Positions 7,822 to 15,461 of a stretch of 47,611 nucleotides of DNA are shown one piece after another (the stretch's first letter is position 1; every line of letters starts with the position of its first letter). The stretch comes from Mesorhizobium sp. LSHC420B00. GTDB taxonomy: Bacteria > Pseudomonadota > Alphaproteobacteria > Rhizobiales > Rhizobiaceae. The stretch is taken from the NCBI RefSeq assembly GCF_000503055.1, contig NZ_AYVY01000009.1, positions 212,366-259,976 of the forward strand, in the 5' to 3' direction. A model generated the notes under the pieces. The model did no database searches, had not been told where the DNA came from, and saw only the letters and a program-made list of their open reading frames with translations. A program made the position numbers and the translations under genes.

Positions 7822-7897
7822 TGGTGGGCCCGGAGGGACTCGAACCCCCAACCAAGCGGTTATGAGCCGCCGGCTCTAACCATTGAGCTACAGGCCC
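7822..7897 (-). tRNA. tRNA with CAT anticodon (probably tRNA-Ile2, often annotated tRNA-Met); island attachment site
   Basis: The minus strand folds into a full cloverleaf of 76 bases with encoded CCA. The acceptor arm is GGGCCTG paired with CGGGCCC, the D arm GCTC/GAGC, the anticodon stem GGCGG/CCGCT with loop CTCATAA, and the T arm GGGGG-TTCGAGT-CCCTC. The anticodon is CAT. The body (a D loop AATGGTTA, then CTTGGTT) resembles the lysidine-modified isoleucine tRNA more than elongator methionine tRNA. The decision between them is uncertain from sequence alone. The integrase gene ends just beyond the 3' end, so this is probably the island's attachment site, with the tRNA kept intact after insertion. 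Confidence 0.9.
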
Positions 7898-8068
7898 CAC
7901 GGCGTTGGATTAGTGTTTTTCCCTGAACCGCACAAGGCTTTCAGAGCGGCTTTCCGAGGGGGCTGGCCGAGACCGCCCAAATCAGCCCATATTGATAACC
8001 TATTGCACGTCCCCCAGTGGAGCCGCTCGACACTCGGCAGTCTTGGGATCGCAGATCGAGGAGATTTC

Positions 8069-8779
8069 ATGACCAGACGTATTTTGCCACTGGCGATTGC
8101 CGCCGCAATCGCATTTCCGGCGATCGCCGGCGCCGCCGATTCGCCGCCGCCGCCGCGCATCGTCGTCACCGGCGAAGGCGAGGCGGCGATAGCACCCGAT
8201 CTGGCTCTGCTGACGCTCAGCGTCATGCGCGAGGCCAAGACGGCGCGTGCCGCGCTCGATGCCAATAACGACGCCATGGCCGCGGTGATCGCGGCAATGA
8301 AATCGTCCGGCATCAAGGAGCGCGACCTGCAGACCGCGGGCATCCAGATCAACCCGCGCTATAACTACACCAACAAGCCCGACGGCAGCCAGGAGGCCGA
8401 ACTTGTCGCCTATCAGGTGACCAACACGCTTTCGGTGCGCATCCGCGACATCGACAAGACCGGCGACATTCTCGACAAGGCGGTGTCGCTCGGCGTCAAC
8501 CAGGGCGGCGGCATCTCCTTCTCCAACGACGATCCGGCGGCAGCCGTCACTGAAGCGCGCAAGAAGGCCGTCGCCAATGCCATGGCCAAGGCCAAGACGC
8601 TGGCCGAAGCGGCCGGCGTCGGCATCGGCCGGGTTCTGGAAATCACCGACCAGAATTTCGCACCACCGCCGATGCCAATCAACGCCAAGGCTTTCGATGC
8701 GGCCGGCGCATCGGTCCCCGTGCAGGCCGGCGAGAATTCCTATACCGCGCAGGTGACGGTGACTTTCGAACTGAAGTGA
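8069..8779 (+). CDS. Periplasmic SIMPL-domain (DUF541) protein
   Basis: SIMPL-domain proteins are secreted or periplasmic and poorly understood; a few are linked to oxidative-stress tolerance or membrane binding. The ATG at 8069 follows GAGGAG and opens with a signal peptide (LPLAIAAAIAFPAIAGAA) in a 236-residue protein. The domain then begins IVVTGEGEAAIAPDLALL and shows the family's ERDLQTAGIQINPRY and ARKKAVANAMAKAKTLAEAA blocks. A longer in-frame reading from 7883 would cross the end of the tRNA and is not used. It is the first gene on the core side of the island boundary, and a strong terminator follows it. Confidence 0.88.
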   Translation: MTRRILPLAIAAAIAFPAIAGAADSPPPPRIVVTGEGEAAIAPDLALLTLSVMREAKTARAALDANNDAMAAVIAAMKSSGIKERDLQTAGIQINPRYNYTNKPDGSQEAELVAYQVTNTLSVRIRDIDKTGDILDKAVSLGVNQGGGISFSNDDPAAAVTEARKKAVANAMAKAKTLAEAAGVGIGRVLEITDQNFAPPPMPINAKAFDAAGASVPVQAGENSYTAQVTVTFELK

Positions 8780-8799
8780 TCGTCGATCGCAGCGCATAA

Positions 8800-8831
8800 A
8801 AAACCCCGGAGGACCGATCCTCCGGGGTTTT
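8800..8831. terminator. Bidirectional rho-independent terminator
   Basis: A perfect 14-bp stem (AAAACCCCGGAGGA / TCCTCCGGGGTTTT) with loop CCGA. The A and T runs at its ends serve both strands, ending the SIMPL gene and the convergent small secreted gene. Confidence 0.9.
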
Positions 8832-8914
8832 CGAGCCGCACCTTTCCGTCCTGGCGGAAAGAGGCTCCGCTACTTTACCGGCTGAAAGACGCCGGCCGCA
8901 AAGCTTCGACGGGC

Positions 8915-9274
8915 TTAGCGATAGATAATCGGACAACCGCGCTCGTTGGCGAATACGATCACCACGCGGTCGCCGTACTGGCGGCCAGCGACCTTGACCG
9001 TGCGGCGGTTGATGTCGACGATGCGGGCGCGGCGCAGGCCCATACGTTCGGCCTTGTCGAGGGCACGCTCGGGCGAACAGGAGCGGCGCCAGTTGCGCTC
9101 ACGGCGGTGTTCGCGATAGTAACCATCATCTTCGTCGCCGGTATAGACGCCGACGCGCGGATCTTGGTTGTTGCCGAAGCCGAGATAGATACTGTCTGCA
9201 TGGGCTGGGATGGCAGCAAGCGTGCCAAGGCCGACAAGAGCCGAAAGAGCCGCCGTCTTGATGGTGTTGAACAT
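8915..9274 (-). CDS. Small secreted protein, function unknown
   Basis: The 119-residue protein starts at the ATG at 9274, preceded by a GAGAGAAG-type ribosome site. It has a signal peptide (TAALSALVGLGTLAAIPAHA) cleaved near residue 25. The mature part is rich in Arg, Asp and Tyr: an acidic stretch GDEDDGYYREHRRERNWRR, then ALDKAERMGLRRARIVDINR and a hydrophobic end RVVIVFANERGCPIIY. Two cysteines (in RRSCSPERA and RGCPI) could form a disulfide. This resembles short periplasmic proteins common in Rhizobiales, with no known function. It converges on the SIMPL gene across the shared terminator. Confidence 0.75.
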   Translation of the reverse strand: MFNTIKTAALSALVGLGTLAAIPAHADSIYLGFGNNQDPRVGVYTGDEDDGYYREHRRERNWRRSCSPERALDKAERMGLRRARIVDINRRTVKVAGRQYGDRVVIVFANERGCPIIYR

Positions 9275-9521
9275 TGTCTTCTCTCCTTGTTTGAGGGTTT
9301 CCACCCGTTTTCGTCGAACCGATGGGAGGAGAATGCACCCGCCTGTCTGAATTTTTTGCGAACCGGCCGTTCATCTCCGGTTCATGCGGCAGAACCGGGA
9401 TAGTCTCTCGCTTCCGGAACCGGTGCTATGGACGGCGGTCCTACATAGGGTGGACCGGCATGGGCGGATAGGCAACGTCCGTTTTGCTGTCGGTTCTGGG
9501 TCCTAGATTCCGGAGTAAATC

Positions 9522-9977
9522 CTAAGGCTCGTCTGCAAGCATATGGTCGAAATAATCCTCCGGCTCGGCAAGCTCCGTCTCGCTGGCGCTGACCCGGCCG
9601 CGCATCGAGATGCCGGCCTCGTGCACAGTCTCGTCGCTTCCCGACACCAGCCTGTGCCACCAATAGAGATCGCGGCCCTCGGCAACCAACCGGTAAGCGC
9701 AGGTCTTGGGCAGCCAGCTGATGGTGCGCACATTCTGCGGCGTCAGCCCGACGCAATCCGGAACACGCGCCAGCCGGTTGGTATAATCGGAGCAGCGGCA
9801 GCTTCCAGCGTCGAACAGCCGGCAGCCGACGCTGGTCCAGTAGATATCTCCGGTGTCCTCGTCTTCGAGTTTGGACAGGCAGCATTTGCCACAGCCGTCG
9901 CAGAGCGATTCCCACTCGGCCGGGGTCATCGCCTCCAGCGTCTTGGTTTTCCAGAACGGCTTTTCCATCGTCGGCAT
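9522..9977 (-). CDS. YcgN-type cysteine-cluster protein (UPF0260/YkgJ superfamily)
   Basis: This family is widespread, soluble and of unknown function; its cysteines probably bind zinc or iron. The 151-residue length fits. Clear family blocks are [20 protein letters not shown], then [46 protein letters not shown] and HRLVSGS. Cysteines in CDGCGKCC and GSCRC are the candidate ligands. I chose the ATG at 9977 because GAGG lies at correct distance; an ATG three codons later is possible, and a longer reading to 10073 adds unrelated sequence. It stands alone between the small secreted gene and the divergent OmpA gene. Confidence 0.85.
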   Translation of the reverse strand: MPTMEKPFWKTKTLEAMTPAEWESLCDGCGKCCLSKLEDEDTGDIYWTSVGCRLFDAGSCRCSDYTNRLARVPDCVGLTPQNVRTISWLPKTCAYRLVAEGRDLYWWHRLVSGSDETVHEAGISMRGRVSASETELAEPEDYFDHMLADEP

Positions 9978-10189
9978 GTGGACCTCGGAGGCGTCAAGGT
10001 CAAGCGCAGCAACCCATGCACCCTCGTCCGAACAATACGCCGGGACCATACGCCAAGACCATACGAATGACATGAAGTCGCCTTCAAAACGCCGGTCAAT
10101 CGCCCTGTGCCACCGCTAAGACCTACAAACAGGAACCAAACATGGTTGCTGAAAGTTTGGGCAGGGATGGGACGCCACAAGGAGTGTTT

Positions 10190-12289
10190 ATGATGAAACG
10201 CCAACCACGGATTCTGGCAGGCACGGCGCTTGGCCTGTTGATGGCGTCCGCGCCGTTAGGCGCGTTCCCGCTGCAAGGCAGCGCCGCATTCGGCCCCGCT
10301 CGGAACAGCGCAGTGCTTATCCCGGCGCAGTCGAATTGCGCCGAAGGCGAGTCGGCCGAAGCCTGTGCCCAAGGCGGGCAGGCGGAGCCGGAACAGAAGC
10401 CCGGCAAGAGGCGCGAACGGCAGGAGCGAACCGAAGCACCCGCCGAACAATCGGGCGAGTCCGAGCAAAAGCCGCGCCGGAACAAGCGCGAGCAGCAACA
10501 GACCGAATCCGCGCCCGCCGAACAACTCGCGCCCTCGGGCGGAGAGGAGCAGGGCAATCAACGCAGGAAAAAGAGGCAGCAACAGCAGATCGAAGCCGAA
10601 CAGCCGGCCGAGCAGGCTGCACCCGTGAATGACGATCAGCAGATCAAGCCGCGCAGGAAGAAGCGCGACCAGCAACAGCGGGAAGCCGCACCTGCTGAAC
10701 AGCCGGCCGAGCAAGCTGCGCCCGCGAGCGACGATCAGCAGCAGCTCAAGCCGCGCAGGAAGAAGCGCGACCAGCAACAGCAGGAAGCCGCACCTGCTGA
10801 ACAGCCGGCCGAGCAGGTTGCCCCTGCAAACGACAACGAGCAGGGCAATCCGCGCAAGAGGAAGAATAAGCAGGACCAGCAGGCGGCGCCGGCTCTCCCA
10901 CAGGCCGAGCCACTTCCAACCGACAAGCAAGCCGCTCCTGCTCAAGCCGAACAGCCCCAGGACCAGGCGAAGAAACGCGGCAAGAAGCCCGTTGGGGAAG
11001 AGCCGGTGACAGGCGAACAGCAGCCCGCAACCGGTGAGCAACCCGCCACCGGCGAACAGGCAGCACCCGCCGAGGGTGGGCCCCCTGCTTCGGGCGAAGC
11101 CGCGGCCAACCCGAACGAGGCGCCCATACTGGACAGTCAGAAGGATGTCAGGCGCAGGCACGGCAAGGACCAAGGCGGCCAAAACGCGGGTCGCCAAAAT
11201 GGCGGCAAAACGGGTGGTCAGGAAGGCAACCAGCCCGTCGAGGAGAACGGCAACCAGGCGGAAGTCTCGAAACCGGCTCCGGTCGACCAGGGGCCGCCCC
11301 CGACCGACGACCGGGCAGCGCAGCAGGAGATCAAACCTGAAAAGATCGCTCCCGTGACCGAGGAAAAAGGCAAGCGCGTCGAGCGCTCAGCCGATTTCGA
11401 GGATGTTCGTCGTCGTCGGCGCCCGCAAGGCACCAATGTCCTCAGGGAATTCGGCGACCGCGTCATCCTCCAGTTCAACAACCAGACGTTCGTCGAAAGC
11501 AGCGACGCCCCGCGTATGCACCGCGGCGCCAGGAATGTCTATTATGAGGACCTGTCGGGCGATCGCACCCGGGAAATCGTGGAGCGTGACAACGGTTTCC
11601 GGATCGTCACCATCCGCAACCGCTACGGCGACGTGATCCAGCGTTCACGCATCGCGCCTGACGGACGCGAATATGTGCTGAGCTATGTCGACGAGCGGAA
11701 CTATGACGATGATGCAGACTGGCGCGACCCGGGCGACGACCTGCCGCCGATGCGCCTTACCATCCCGCAAGAGGAATACATTCTGGATTCCGAAGAGGTC
11801 GAGGATCCGGACGACTACTACACCTTCCTCGAACGACCGCCGGTGGAGAAGGTCCAGCGCCTCTATTCGATCGACGAGGTCAAACGCTCGGCCCGCGTGC
11901 GCGACATTGCCCGCCGCATCGACCTCGATACGCTCAACTTCGAATTCGGTTCGGCTTCGATTTCCGACACCGAGGTCCAGAAGCTGGAGGGTGTTGCCAA
12001 CGCCATGGACAAGCTGCTGAAGAAAAACCCGGCCGAGACCTTCCTGATCGAAGGCCACACGGATGCAGTCGGCAAGCCGGAAGCGAACCTTGCATTGTCC
12101 GACCGCCGCGCCGAGGCAGTCGCCGAAGCCTTGACCAATGCCTTCGGCATCCCGCCGGAGAACCTGACGACACAGGGCTATGGCGAGGAGTATCTCAAGG
12201 TAGACACGTCGGGACCCAACCGTGAGAACCGCCGCGTCGCCATCCGCCGCATCACCTCGCTGGTGGCGCCGGTGGCCAGCGCCCAATAA
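10190..12289 (+). CDS. Large OmpA-domain protein with repetitive charged linker
   Basis: This is an envelope protein whose C-terminal OmpA domain should bind peptidoglycan. The ATG at 10190 follows AAGGAG, giving 699 residues; a 16-codon longer reading is less likely. A signal peptide-like start (ILAGTALGLLMASAPLGAF) leads into about 390 residues of low-complexity Gln/Glu/Pro/Ala/Lys/Arg sequence. Near residues 150-215 this contains tandem copies of a 33-34-residue unit (PRRKKRDQQQ, then AAPAEQPAEQAAP). From about 410 an ordered region begins (VLREFGDRVILQFNNQTFVE). The OmpA domain occupies about 590-690, with FLIEGHTDAVGKPEANLALS and RRAEAVAEAL. The linker may span the periplasm. The family is common in Mesorhizobium; its exact role is unknown. 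Confidence 0.85.
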   Translation: MMKRQPRILAGTALGLLMASAPLGAFPLQGSAAFGPARNSAVLIPAQSNCAEGESAEACAQGGQAEPEQKPGKRRERQERTEAPAEQSGESEQKPRRNKREQQQTESAPAEQLAPSGGEEQGNQRRKKRQQQQIEAEQPAEQAAPVNDDQQIKPRRKKRDQQQREAAPAEQPAEQAAPASDDQQQLKPRRKKRDQQQQEAAPAEQPAEQVAPANDNEQGNPRKRKNKQDQQAAPALPQAEPLPTDKQAAPAQAEQPQDQAKKRGKKPVGEEPVTGEQQPATGEQPATGEQAAPAEGGPPASGEAAANPNEAPILDSQKDVRRRHGKDQGGQNAGRQNGGKTGGQEGNQPVEENGNQAEVSKPAPVDQGPPPTDDRAAQQEIKPEKIAPVTEEKGKRVERSADFEDVRRRRRPQGTNVLREFGDRVILQFNNQTFVESSDAPRMHRGARNVYYEDLSGDRTREIVERDNGFRIVTIRNRYGDVIQRSRIAPDGREYVLSYVDERNYDDDADWRDPGDDLPPMRLTIPQEEYILDSEEVEDPDDYYTFLERPPVEKVQRLYSIDEVKRSARVRDIARRIDLDTLNFEFGSASISDTEVQKLEGVANAMDKLLKKNPAETFLIEGHTDAVGKPEANLALSDRRAEAVAEALTNAFGIPPENLTTQGYGEEYLKVDTSGPNRENRRVAIRRITSLVAPVASAQ
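10631..10831 (+). repeat. Two tandem copies of a 99/102-bp coding repeat
   Basis: Units at 10631-10729 and 10730-10831 are nearly identical, differing by one CAG codon and a few substitutions. Each encodes a basic PRRKKRDQQQ segment followed by an AEQPAEQ segment. Weaker copies extend upstream to about 10450. Such repeats are prone to gain or loss of units by slippage. Confidence 0.8.
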
Positions 12290-12300
12290 GCGGAATGTGA

Positions 12301-12335
12301 ACCGCGCGATCCGATCAACCATTGAATCGCGCGGT
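12301..12335. repeat. 10-bp inverted repeat after the OmpA gene
   Basis: ACCGCGCGAT (12301-12310) is mirrored by ATCGCGCGGT (12326-12335), 11 bases after the OmpA stop. No T run follows. A short direct repeat (GGTCACCAATC) follows at about 12333-12360. It may be an mRNA 3'-end hairpin or part of a dispersed repeat. Confidence 0.5.
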
Positions 12336-12420
12336 CACCAATCTTGAAACGCGAGGTCACCAATCCCAAATTTTGGAAAGGGCGTCCCTGCCCCGTCCCG
12401 ACTCCAGCGGGACACACGAG

Positions 12421-12457
12421 CCCCGCCGGTTCCCCTCCCCGGCGGGGTTTCGTTTTT
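12421..12457 (+). terminator. Rho-independent terminator
   Basis: CCCCGCCGG and CCGGCGGGG pair around an 9-base loop and are followed by TTTCGTTTTTT. It lies between the OmpA gene and the UPF0114 gene and reads on the plus strand. Confidence 0.8.
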
Positions 12458-12526
12458 TAGAACCTTGCAAACCGCCGCAGCCTGCCCGAAATACGGCACT
12501 CCGACAACGGAGCCCGGAATCGCCGC

Positions 12527-13042
12527 ATGAAGCGCCTCGAACTCGCCATCGAATCGATCATTCTCGCCTCGCGCTGGCTGCTGGTCGTCTTCTATCTCGG
12601 ACTGGGCGCGGCGCTTGCCATCTATGCCGTGTCCTTCGGCAAGAAGCTGTTCGAGTTCGTCTCCGTGGCCTTCACGCTCGACGACACCGATACCATCCTG
12701 AAGATCCTCGGCCTCATCGACGCCGCGCTGGTCGCCTCACTGGTGGTGATGGTGATCATCTCGGGCTACGAAAACTTCGTAAGCCGCTTCGATGAAAATG
12801 ACGGCAAGGTGCATTGGCTGGGCACGATCGATGTCGGCTCGCTGAAGGTCAAGGTCGCCTCGACAATCGTCGCCATCTCCTCGATCCACCTCTTGCAGGT
12901 TTTCCTGAACTCGGTCTCCTACACGACCGACCAGCTGATGTGGCTGACCATCATTCATCTGGCCTTCGTTCTGTCGGCACTGATGCTTGCCTATATCGAC
13001 CGGCTGATGGGTCTTGGCAAAGCCAAGAAAGCCGAAGGCTGA
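12527..13042 (+). CDS. UPF0114 (YqhA-type) inner-membrane protein
   Basis: The 171-residue integral membrane protein has about four hydrophobic segments: WLLVVFYLGLGAALAIYAV, ILGLIDAALVASLVVMVIIS, VASTIVAISSIHLLQVF and LTIIHLAFVLSALMLAYID. The motif GYENFVSR followed by WLGTIDVGSLKVKV identifies UPF0114. The function is not established. The start has only a weak upstream purine stretch. The gene stands alone after a terminator and converges on the SDR gene. Confidence 0.88.
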   Translation: MKRLELAIESIILASRWLLVVFYLGLGAALAIYAVSFGKKLFEFVSVAFTLDDTDTILKILGLIDAALVASLVVMVIISGYENFVSRFDENDGKVHWLGTIDVGSLKVKVASTIVAISSIHLLQVFLNSVSYTTDQLMWLTIIHLAFVLSALMLAYIDRLMGLGKAKKAEG

Positions 13043-13096
13043 GCACGCGTCTGTGCCGGTCTTTAAGAGATACGCCTGTCAGCTAGATGCTTTCCG

Positions 13097-13963
13097 TCAG
13101 TAAATACCTTTGATTTTGGTATCAGTCCGCTCGAACACCTCGTCCGGCACAAAAAAGTCGCCGGCGAGCGGGCCTGTCGCGCCCGGCGCATAGGCTGAGA
13201 AATCGCTGACGCCTTCGGCGCGCAGCACTTCTTCGTCGATGTAGAAATTACCGGTTGCCCCGCGCGACGGCCTGACCAGGATGGCGTGTGCGGCATCGGC
13301 CATGATGTCGGGCGAACGGCTCATCGCCGCCACCGTCGCCCCGCCCAGGAGGTTGCGCACCGCCGCCGTGTCGATGGTCGAGATCGGCCAGAGCGAATTG
13401 ACCGCAATGCCATCCCTGGCGAACTCGGCGCTCATGCCCAGCGTGCACATCGACATGCCGAACTTCGCCATCGTGTAGGCGACATGGTTCTTGAACCACT
13501 TGGCCTTCATGTCGAGCGGCGGCGCCAGATTCAAAATGTGAGGATTTTCCGCCAACCTCAAGTGTGGAATGCACATTTTGGAGACGAGAAAAGTACCGCG
13601 CGTGTTGATCTGGTGCATCAGGTCGTAGCGTTTCATGTCGGTCTCCAGCGTGCCGGTGAGTTGGATGGCGCTGGCATTGTTGATGCAGATATCGATGCCG
13701 CCGAACGTCTCCACGGTCTTGGCGATGGCTTCGGCGACCTGCGCTTCATCGCGGATGTCGCACAGCGCCGGCAGCGCCTTGCCGCCGGCCCGCTCGATCT
13801 CTTGCGCCGCTGTGTAGATCGTCCCCGGCAGCTTCGGATGCGGCTCGGCGGTCTTGGCCGCGATCGTCACATTGGCGCCGTCGCGCGCGGCGCGCAGCGC
13901 AATCGCCAGCCCGATGCCGCGTGACCCGCCAGACATGAACAGCGTCTTTCCCTTGAGCGACAT
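13097..13963 (-). CDS. SDR-family oxidoreductase (HSDL2-like)
   Basis: This is a short-chain dehydrogenase/reductase of 288 residues, probably NADP-dependent. The cofactor site reads MSGGSRGIGLAIALRAARDG near residue 10, with CDIRDEAQV and the INNASAI motif further on. The active site shows YTMAKFG, the Y-x-x-x-K pair near residue 168. The long insertion TAEPHPKLPGTIYTAAQEIE and the ILNLAPPL strand, instead of the usual S-containing strand, are typical of the HSDL2-like subgroup, whose substrate is unknown. The ATG at 13963 has GGAGGGG upstream; a longer reading to 13999 adds a basic tail without support. Confidence 0.85.
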   Translation of the reverse strand: MSLKGKTLFMSGGSRGIGLAIALRAARDGANVTIAAKTAEPHPKLPGTIYTAAQEIERAGGKALPALCDIRDEAQVAEAIAKTVETFGGIDICINNASAIQLTGTLETDMKRYDLMHQINTRGTFLVSKMCIPHLRLAENPHILNLAPPLDMKAKWFKNHVAYTMAKFGMSMCTLGMSAEFARDGIAVNSLWPISTIDTAAVRNLLGGATVAAMSRSPDIMADAAHAILVRPSRGATGNFYIDEEVLRAEGVSDFSAYAPGATGPLAGDFFVPDEVFERTDTKIKGIY

Positions 13964-14128
13964 CCTCGCCCCTCCCTGTGCTACTCTCTTTTCTACCATC
14001 TTTTCTCCTTGCGATCCTTGCCTGCACCGCCGGCGGATACAAGCGCCCTTAACCCGCAGCGGTGGTGTGACGCTACGGAGGGTCGTGGATTTCGCGGGAG
14101 CGCGCGTTGAATCTGTCGGGCAAGTTGG

Positions 14129-14160
14129 TATATATTCTATACGAAAAGGGAGAATATATA
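14129..14160. promoter_or_regulatory. Palindromic operator of the VapBC pair
   Basis: TATATATTCT (14129-14138) is perfectly mirrored by AGAATATATA (14151-14160), ending one base before the antitoxin ATG. It covers the likely ribosome site and -10 region. VapB-VapC complexes normally repress their own promoter through such palindromes. Confidence 0.8.
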
Positions 14161-14161
14161 A

Positions 14162-14428
14162 ATGGCCTTATCGATCAAGAATATGGCGGTCGAGCAACTG
14201 GCACGTGAGCTCGCCCGCCGGCGCCAGGTATCGGTGACGGAGGCCATCCGTCAAAGCCTCGAGCGCGAGGTTGCGCGCGAGCGGCTTGTGCCGCGCGACG
14301 AGACCGGTGACCTTTTTCAACGTCTGATGGCGATTGCGGAACGAGCTGCACGAATACCGGAGCGCAAAGACGCGATGAGCGACGATGAAATTCTCGGTTA
14401 TGACGAACTGGGTATCCCGACGCGATGA
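14162..14428 (+). CDS. vapB: VapB-type antitoxin
   Basis: This 88-residue antitoxin should bind its operator through an N-terminal ribbon-helix-helix and neutralise the downstream PIN toxin with its C-terminus. The N-terminal part reads MALSIKNMAVEQLARELARR, then QVSVTEAIRQSLEREVAR, the form seen in antitoxins of the Rv0623 (PSK) family. The C-terminal region, about residues 50-88, is acidic with SDDEILGYDELG, as expected for the toxin-wrapping tail. The toxin ATG overlaps its stop by four bases, so expression is coupled. The palindrome immediately upstream supports autorepression. Confidence 0.88.
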   Translation: MALSIKNMAVEQLARELARRRQVSVTEAIRQSLEREVARERLVPRDETGDLFQRLMAIAERAARIPERKDAMSDDEILGYDELGIPTR

Positions 14429-14814
14429 TCATCGATTCCTCGGCGCTGGTCGCCATTTTACGCACGGAGCCGGGCTACGACCGCTTCGTTTTGGCGATCA
14501 CCCAGGCTGAAAGACGTTTGCTTCCGGCACCGACACTGCTTGAAACGACAATGGTGCTCGTCGGCCGCTGGCAGGACCAGATTATCGATCGCTTCGAAAC
14601 TTTTTTGCGCACCGCCTCGATCGAGACGATCCCCTTCACGGCCGACCACGCCGCGGTCGCTCGTCAGGCGTTCCTGCGCTATGGCAAGGGCCGGCATCCG
14701 GCCGCCCTCAACTTCGGCGACTGCATTGCCTATGCTGCGGCACGTATCGAAGCCATGCCGTTGCTGTTCAAGGGTGACGATTTCCGGCTGACCGACATCG
14801 AACCGGCTGTTTGA
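14425..14814 (+). CDS. vapC: VapC toxin (PIN-domain ribonuclease)
   Basis: PIN toxins cut RNA, in several cases initiator or other tRNAs. The 129-residue protein keeps the acidic metal-binding set: Asp in MIIDSSALVAIL, Glu in PTLLETTMVL, Asp in NFGDCIAYAAA and Asp in KGDDFRLTD. It should be active. Length and order match VapC of the group paired with Rv0623-type antitoxins. The start overlaps the antitoxin stop (ATGA). The RNA target cannot be told from sequence. The pair sits on the core side of the island boundary, about 6.3 kb from it. Confidence 0.9.
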   Translation: MIIDSSALVAILRTEPGYDRFVLAITQAERRLLPAPTLLETTMVLVGRWQDQIIDRFETFLRTASIETIPFTADHAAVARQAFLRYGKGRHPAALNFGDCIAYAAARIEAMPLLFKGDDFRLTDIEPAV

Positions 14815-14821
14815 TCCACGG

Positions 14822-15454
14822 CTAGACCAGCACCAGGCCCTGCCGCATGGCGATGGCGATCGCATCGGTGCGGTTGGCGGCACCGAGCTTCGTCAGGATC
14901 GCTGCGACGTGGAATTTCGCCGTATGCACGGAGATGTTCAGCCGCCGCGCGATGACCTTGTTGGGCGCGCCTTCGGCGAGCAGTGCCAGCACCTCGCTTT
15001 CGCGCGGCGAAAGCGTCGGCCGGACGATTTGCTCGTTACTCGGTTCCTCGTCGAACCGGTCGCTGTCATGAAAGGTAAAATCGTGCCCGTCTGACAGAGC
15101 GTGGCTGTCACGCGAAATCCGGTAGCCAGCCGCCGCCAGCCGCGCCGCAGCGGCGATCAGCACGTCGTCCGCTGCCACCGGCAGCACGGCAAACACTGTA
15201 TCGGCCGGCCGCTCCCCGGCCGCTCGCGACGATAGCAGCACTCGAGGCATAGCGGCGTCGACGAGCCCGCCTTGCACCCCATGATCATCGACGATGGCGA
15301 CATCCGCCGCCCAACGCCCGTCGACTTCGCCCGCCAGAAAAGGCTGCAGGTCATCGGTCGCAGCGAGAGCCGCGGACAGACTTCGCGCGCGCTCGACGTC
15401 ACGGAGCACGATCAGCACCGTCAGCCGTCTGCCAGCGACCTCACCGCTTACCAT
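14822..15454 (-). CDS. LuxR-type response-regulator-like transcription factor
   Basis: The 210-residue protein has a C-terminal LuxR helix-turn-helix, about residues 145-205: LSPRESEVLALLAEGAPNKV, then RRLNISVHTAKFHVAAIL. The N-terminal 110 residues look like a receiver domain (LTVLIVLRDVERARSLSAAL, ADVAIVDDHG) but are divergent. An Asp pair sits where the phosphoacceptor would be, while the usual acidic pocket at the first strand is not clear. It starts 7 bases after the stop of the protease-like gene, so the two form an operon transcribed away from the intact HtrA-like gene. It may control that locus; no partner kinase is nearby. Confidence 0.8.
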   Translation of the reverse strand: MVSGEVAGRRLTVLIVLRDVERARSLSAALAATDDLQPFLAGEVDGRWAADVAIVDDHGVQGGLVDAAMPRVLLSSRAAGERPADTVFAVLPVAADDVLIAAAARLAAAGYRISRDSHALSDGHDFTFHDSDRFDEEPSNEQIVRPTLSPRESEVLALLAEGAPNKVIARRLNISVHTAKFHVAAILTKLGAANRTDAIAIAMRQGLVLV

Positions 15455-15461
15455 CTATCCC

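Noticed and set aside
7822..7897. Elongator or initiator tRNA-Met
   Set aside because: The CAT anticodon fits, but the tRNA body resembles the lysidine-type tRNA-Ile2. Not excluded, hence recorded in the call.
7883..8068. N-terminal extension of the SIMPL protein
   Set aside because: It would begin inside the tRNA gene and place 62 residues before a perfect signal peptide; GAGGAG precedes the ATG at 8069.
10450..10860. CRISPR-like repeat array
   Set aside because: Repeats are in frame, contiguous and coding within the OmpA protein, with no spacers.
12290..12365. Attachment site or second island end
   Set aside because: The short direct repeat GGTCACCAATC has no integrase or tRNA near it; it looks like local duplication.
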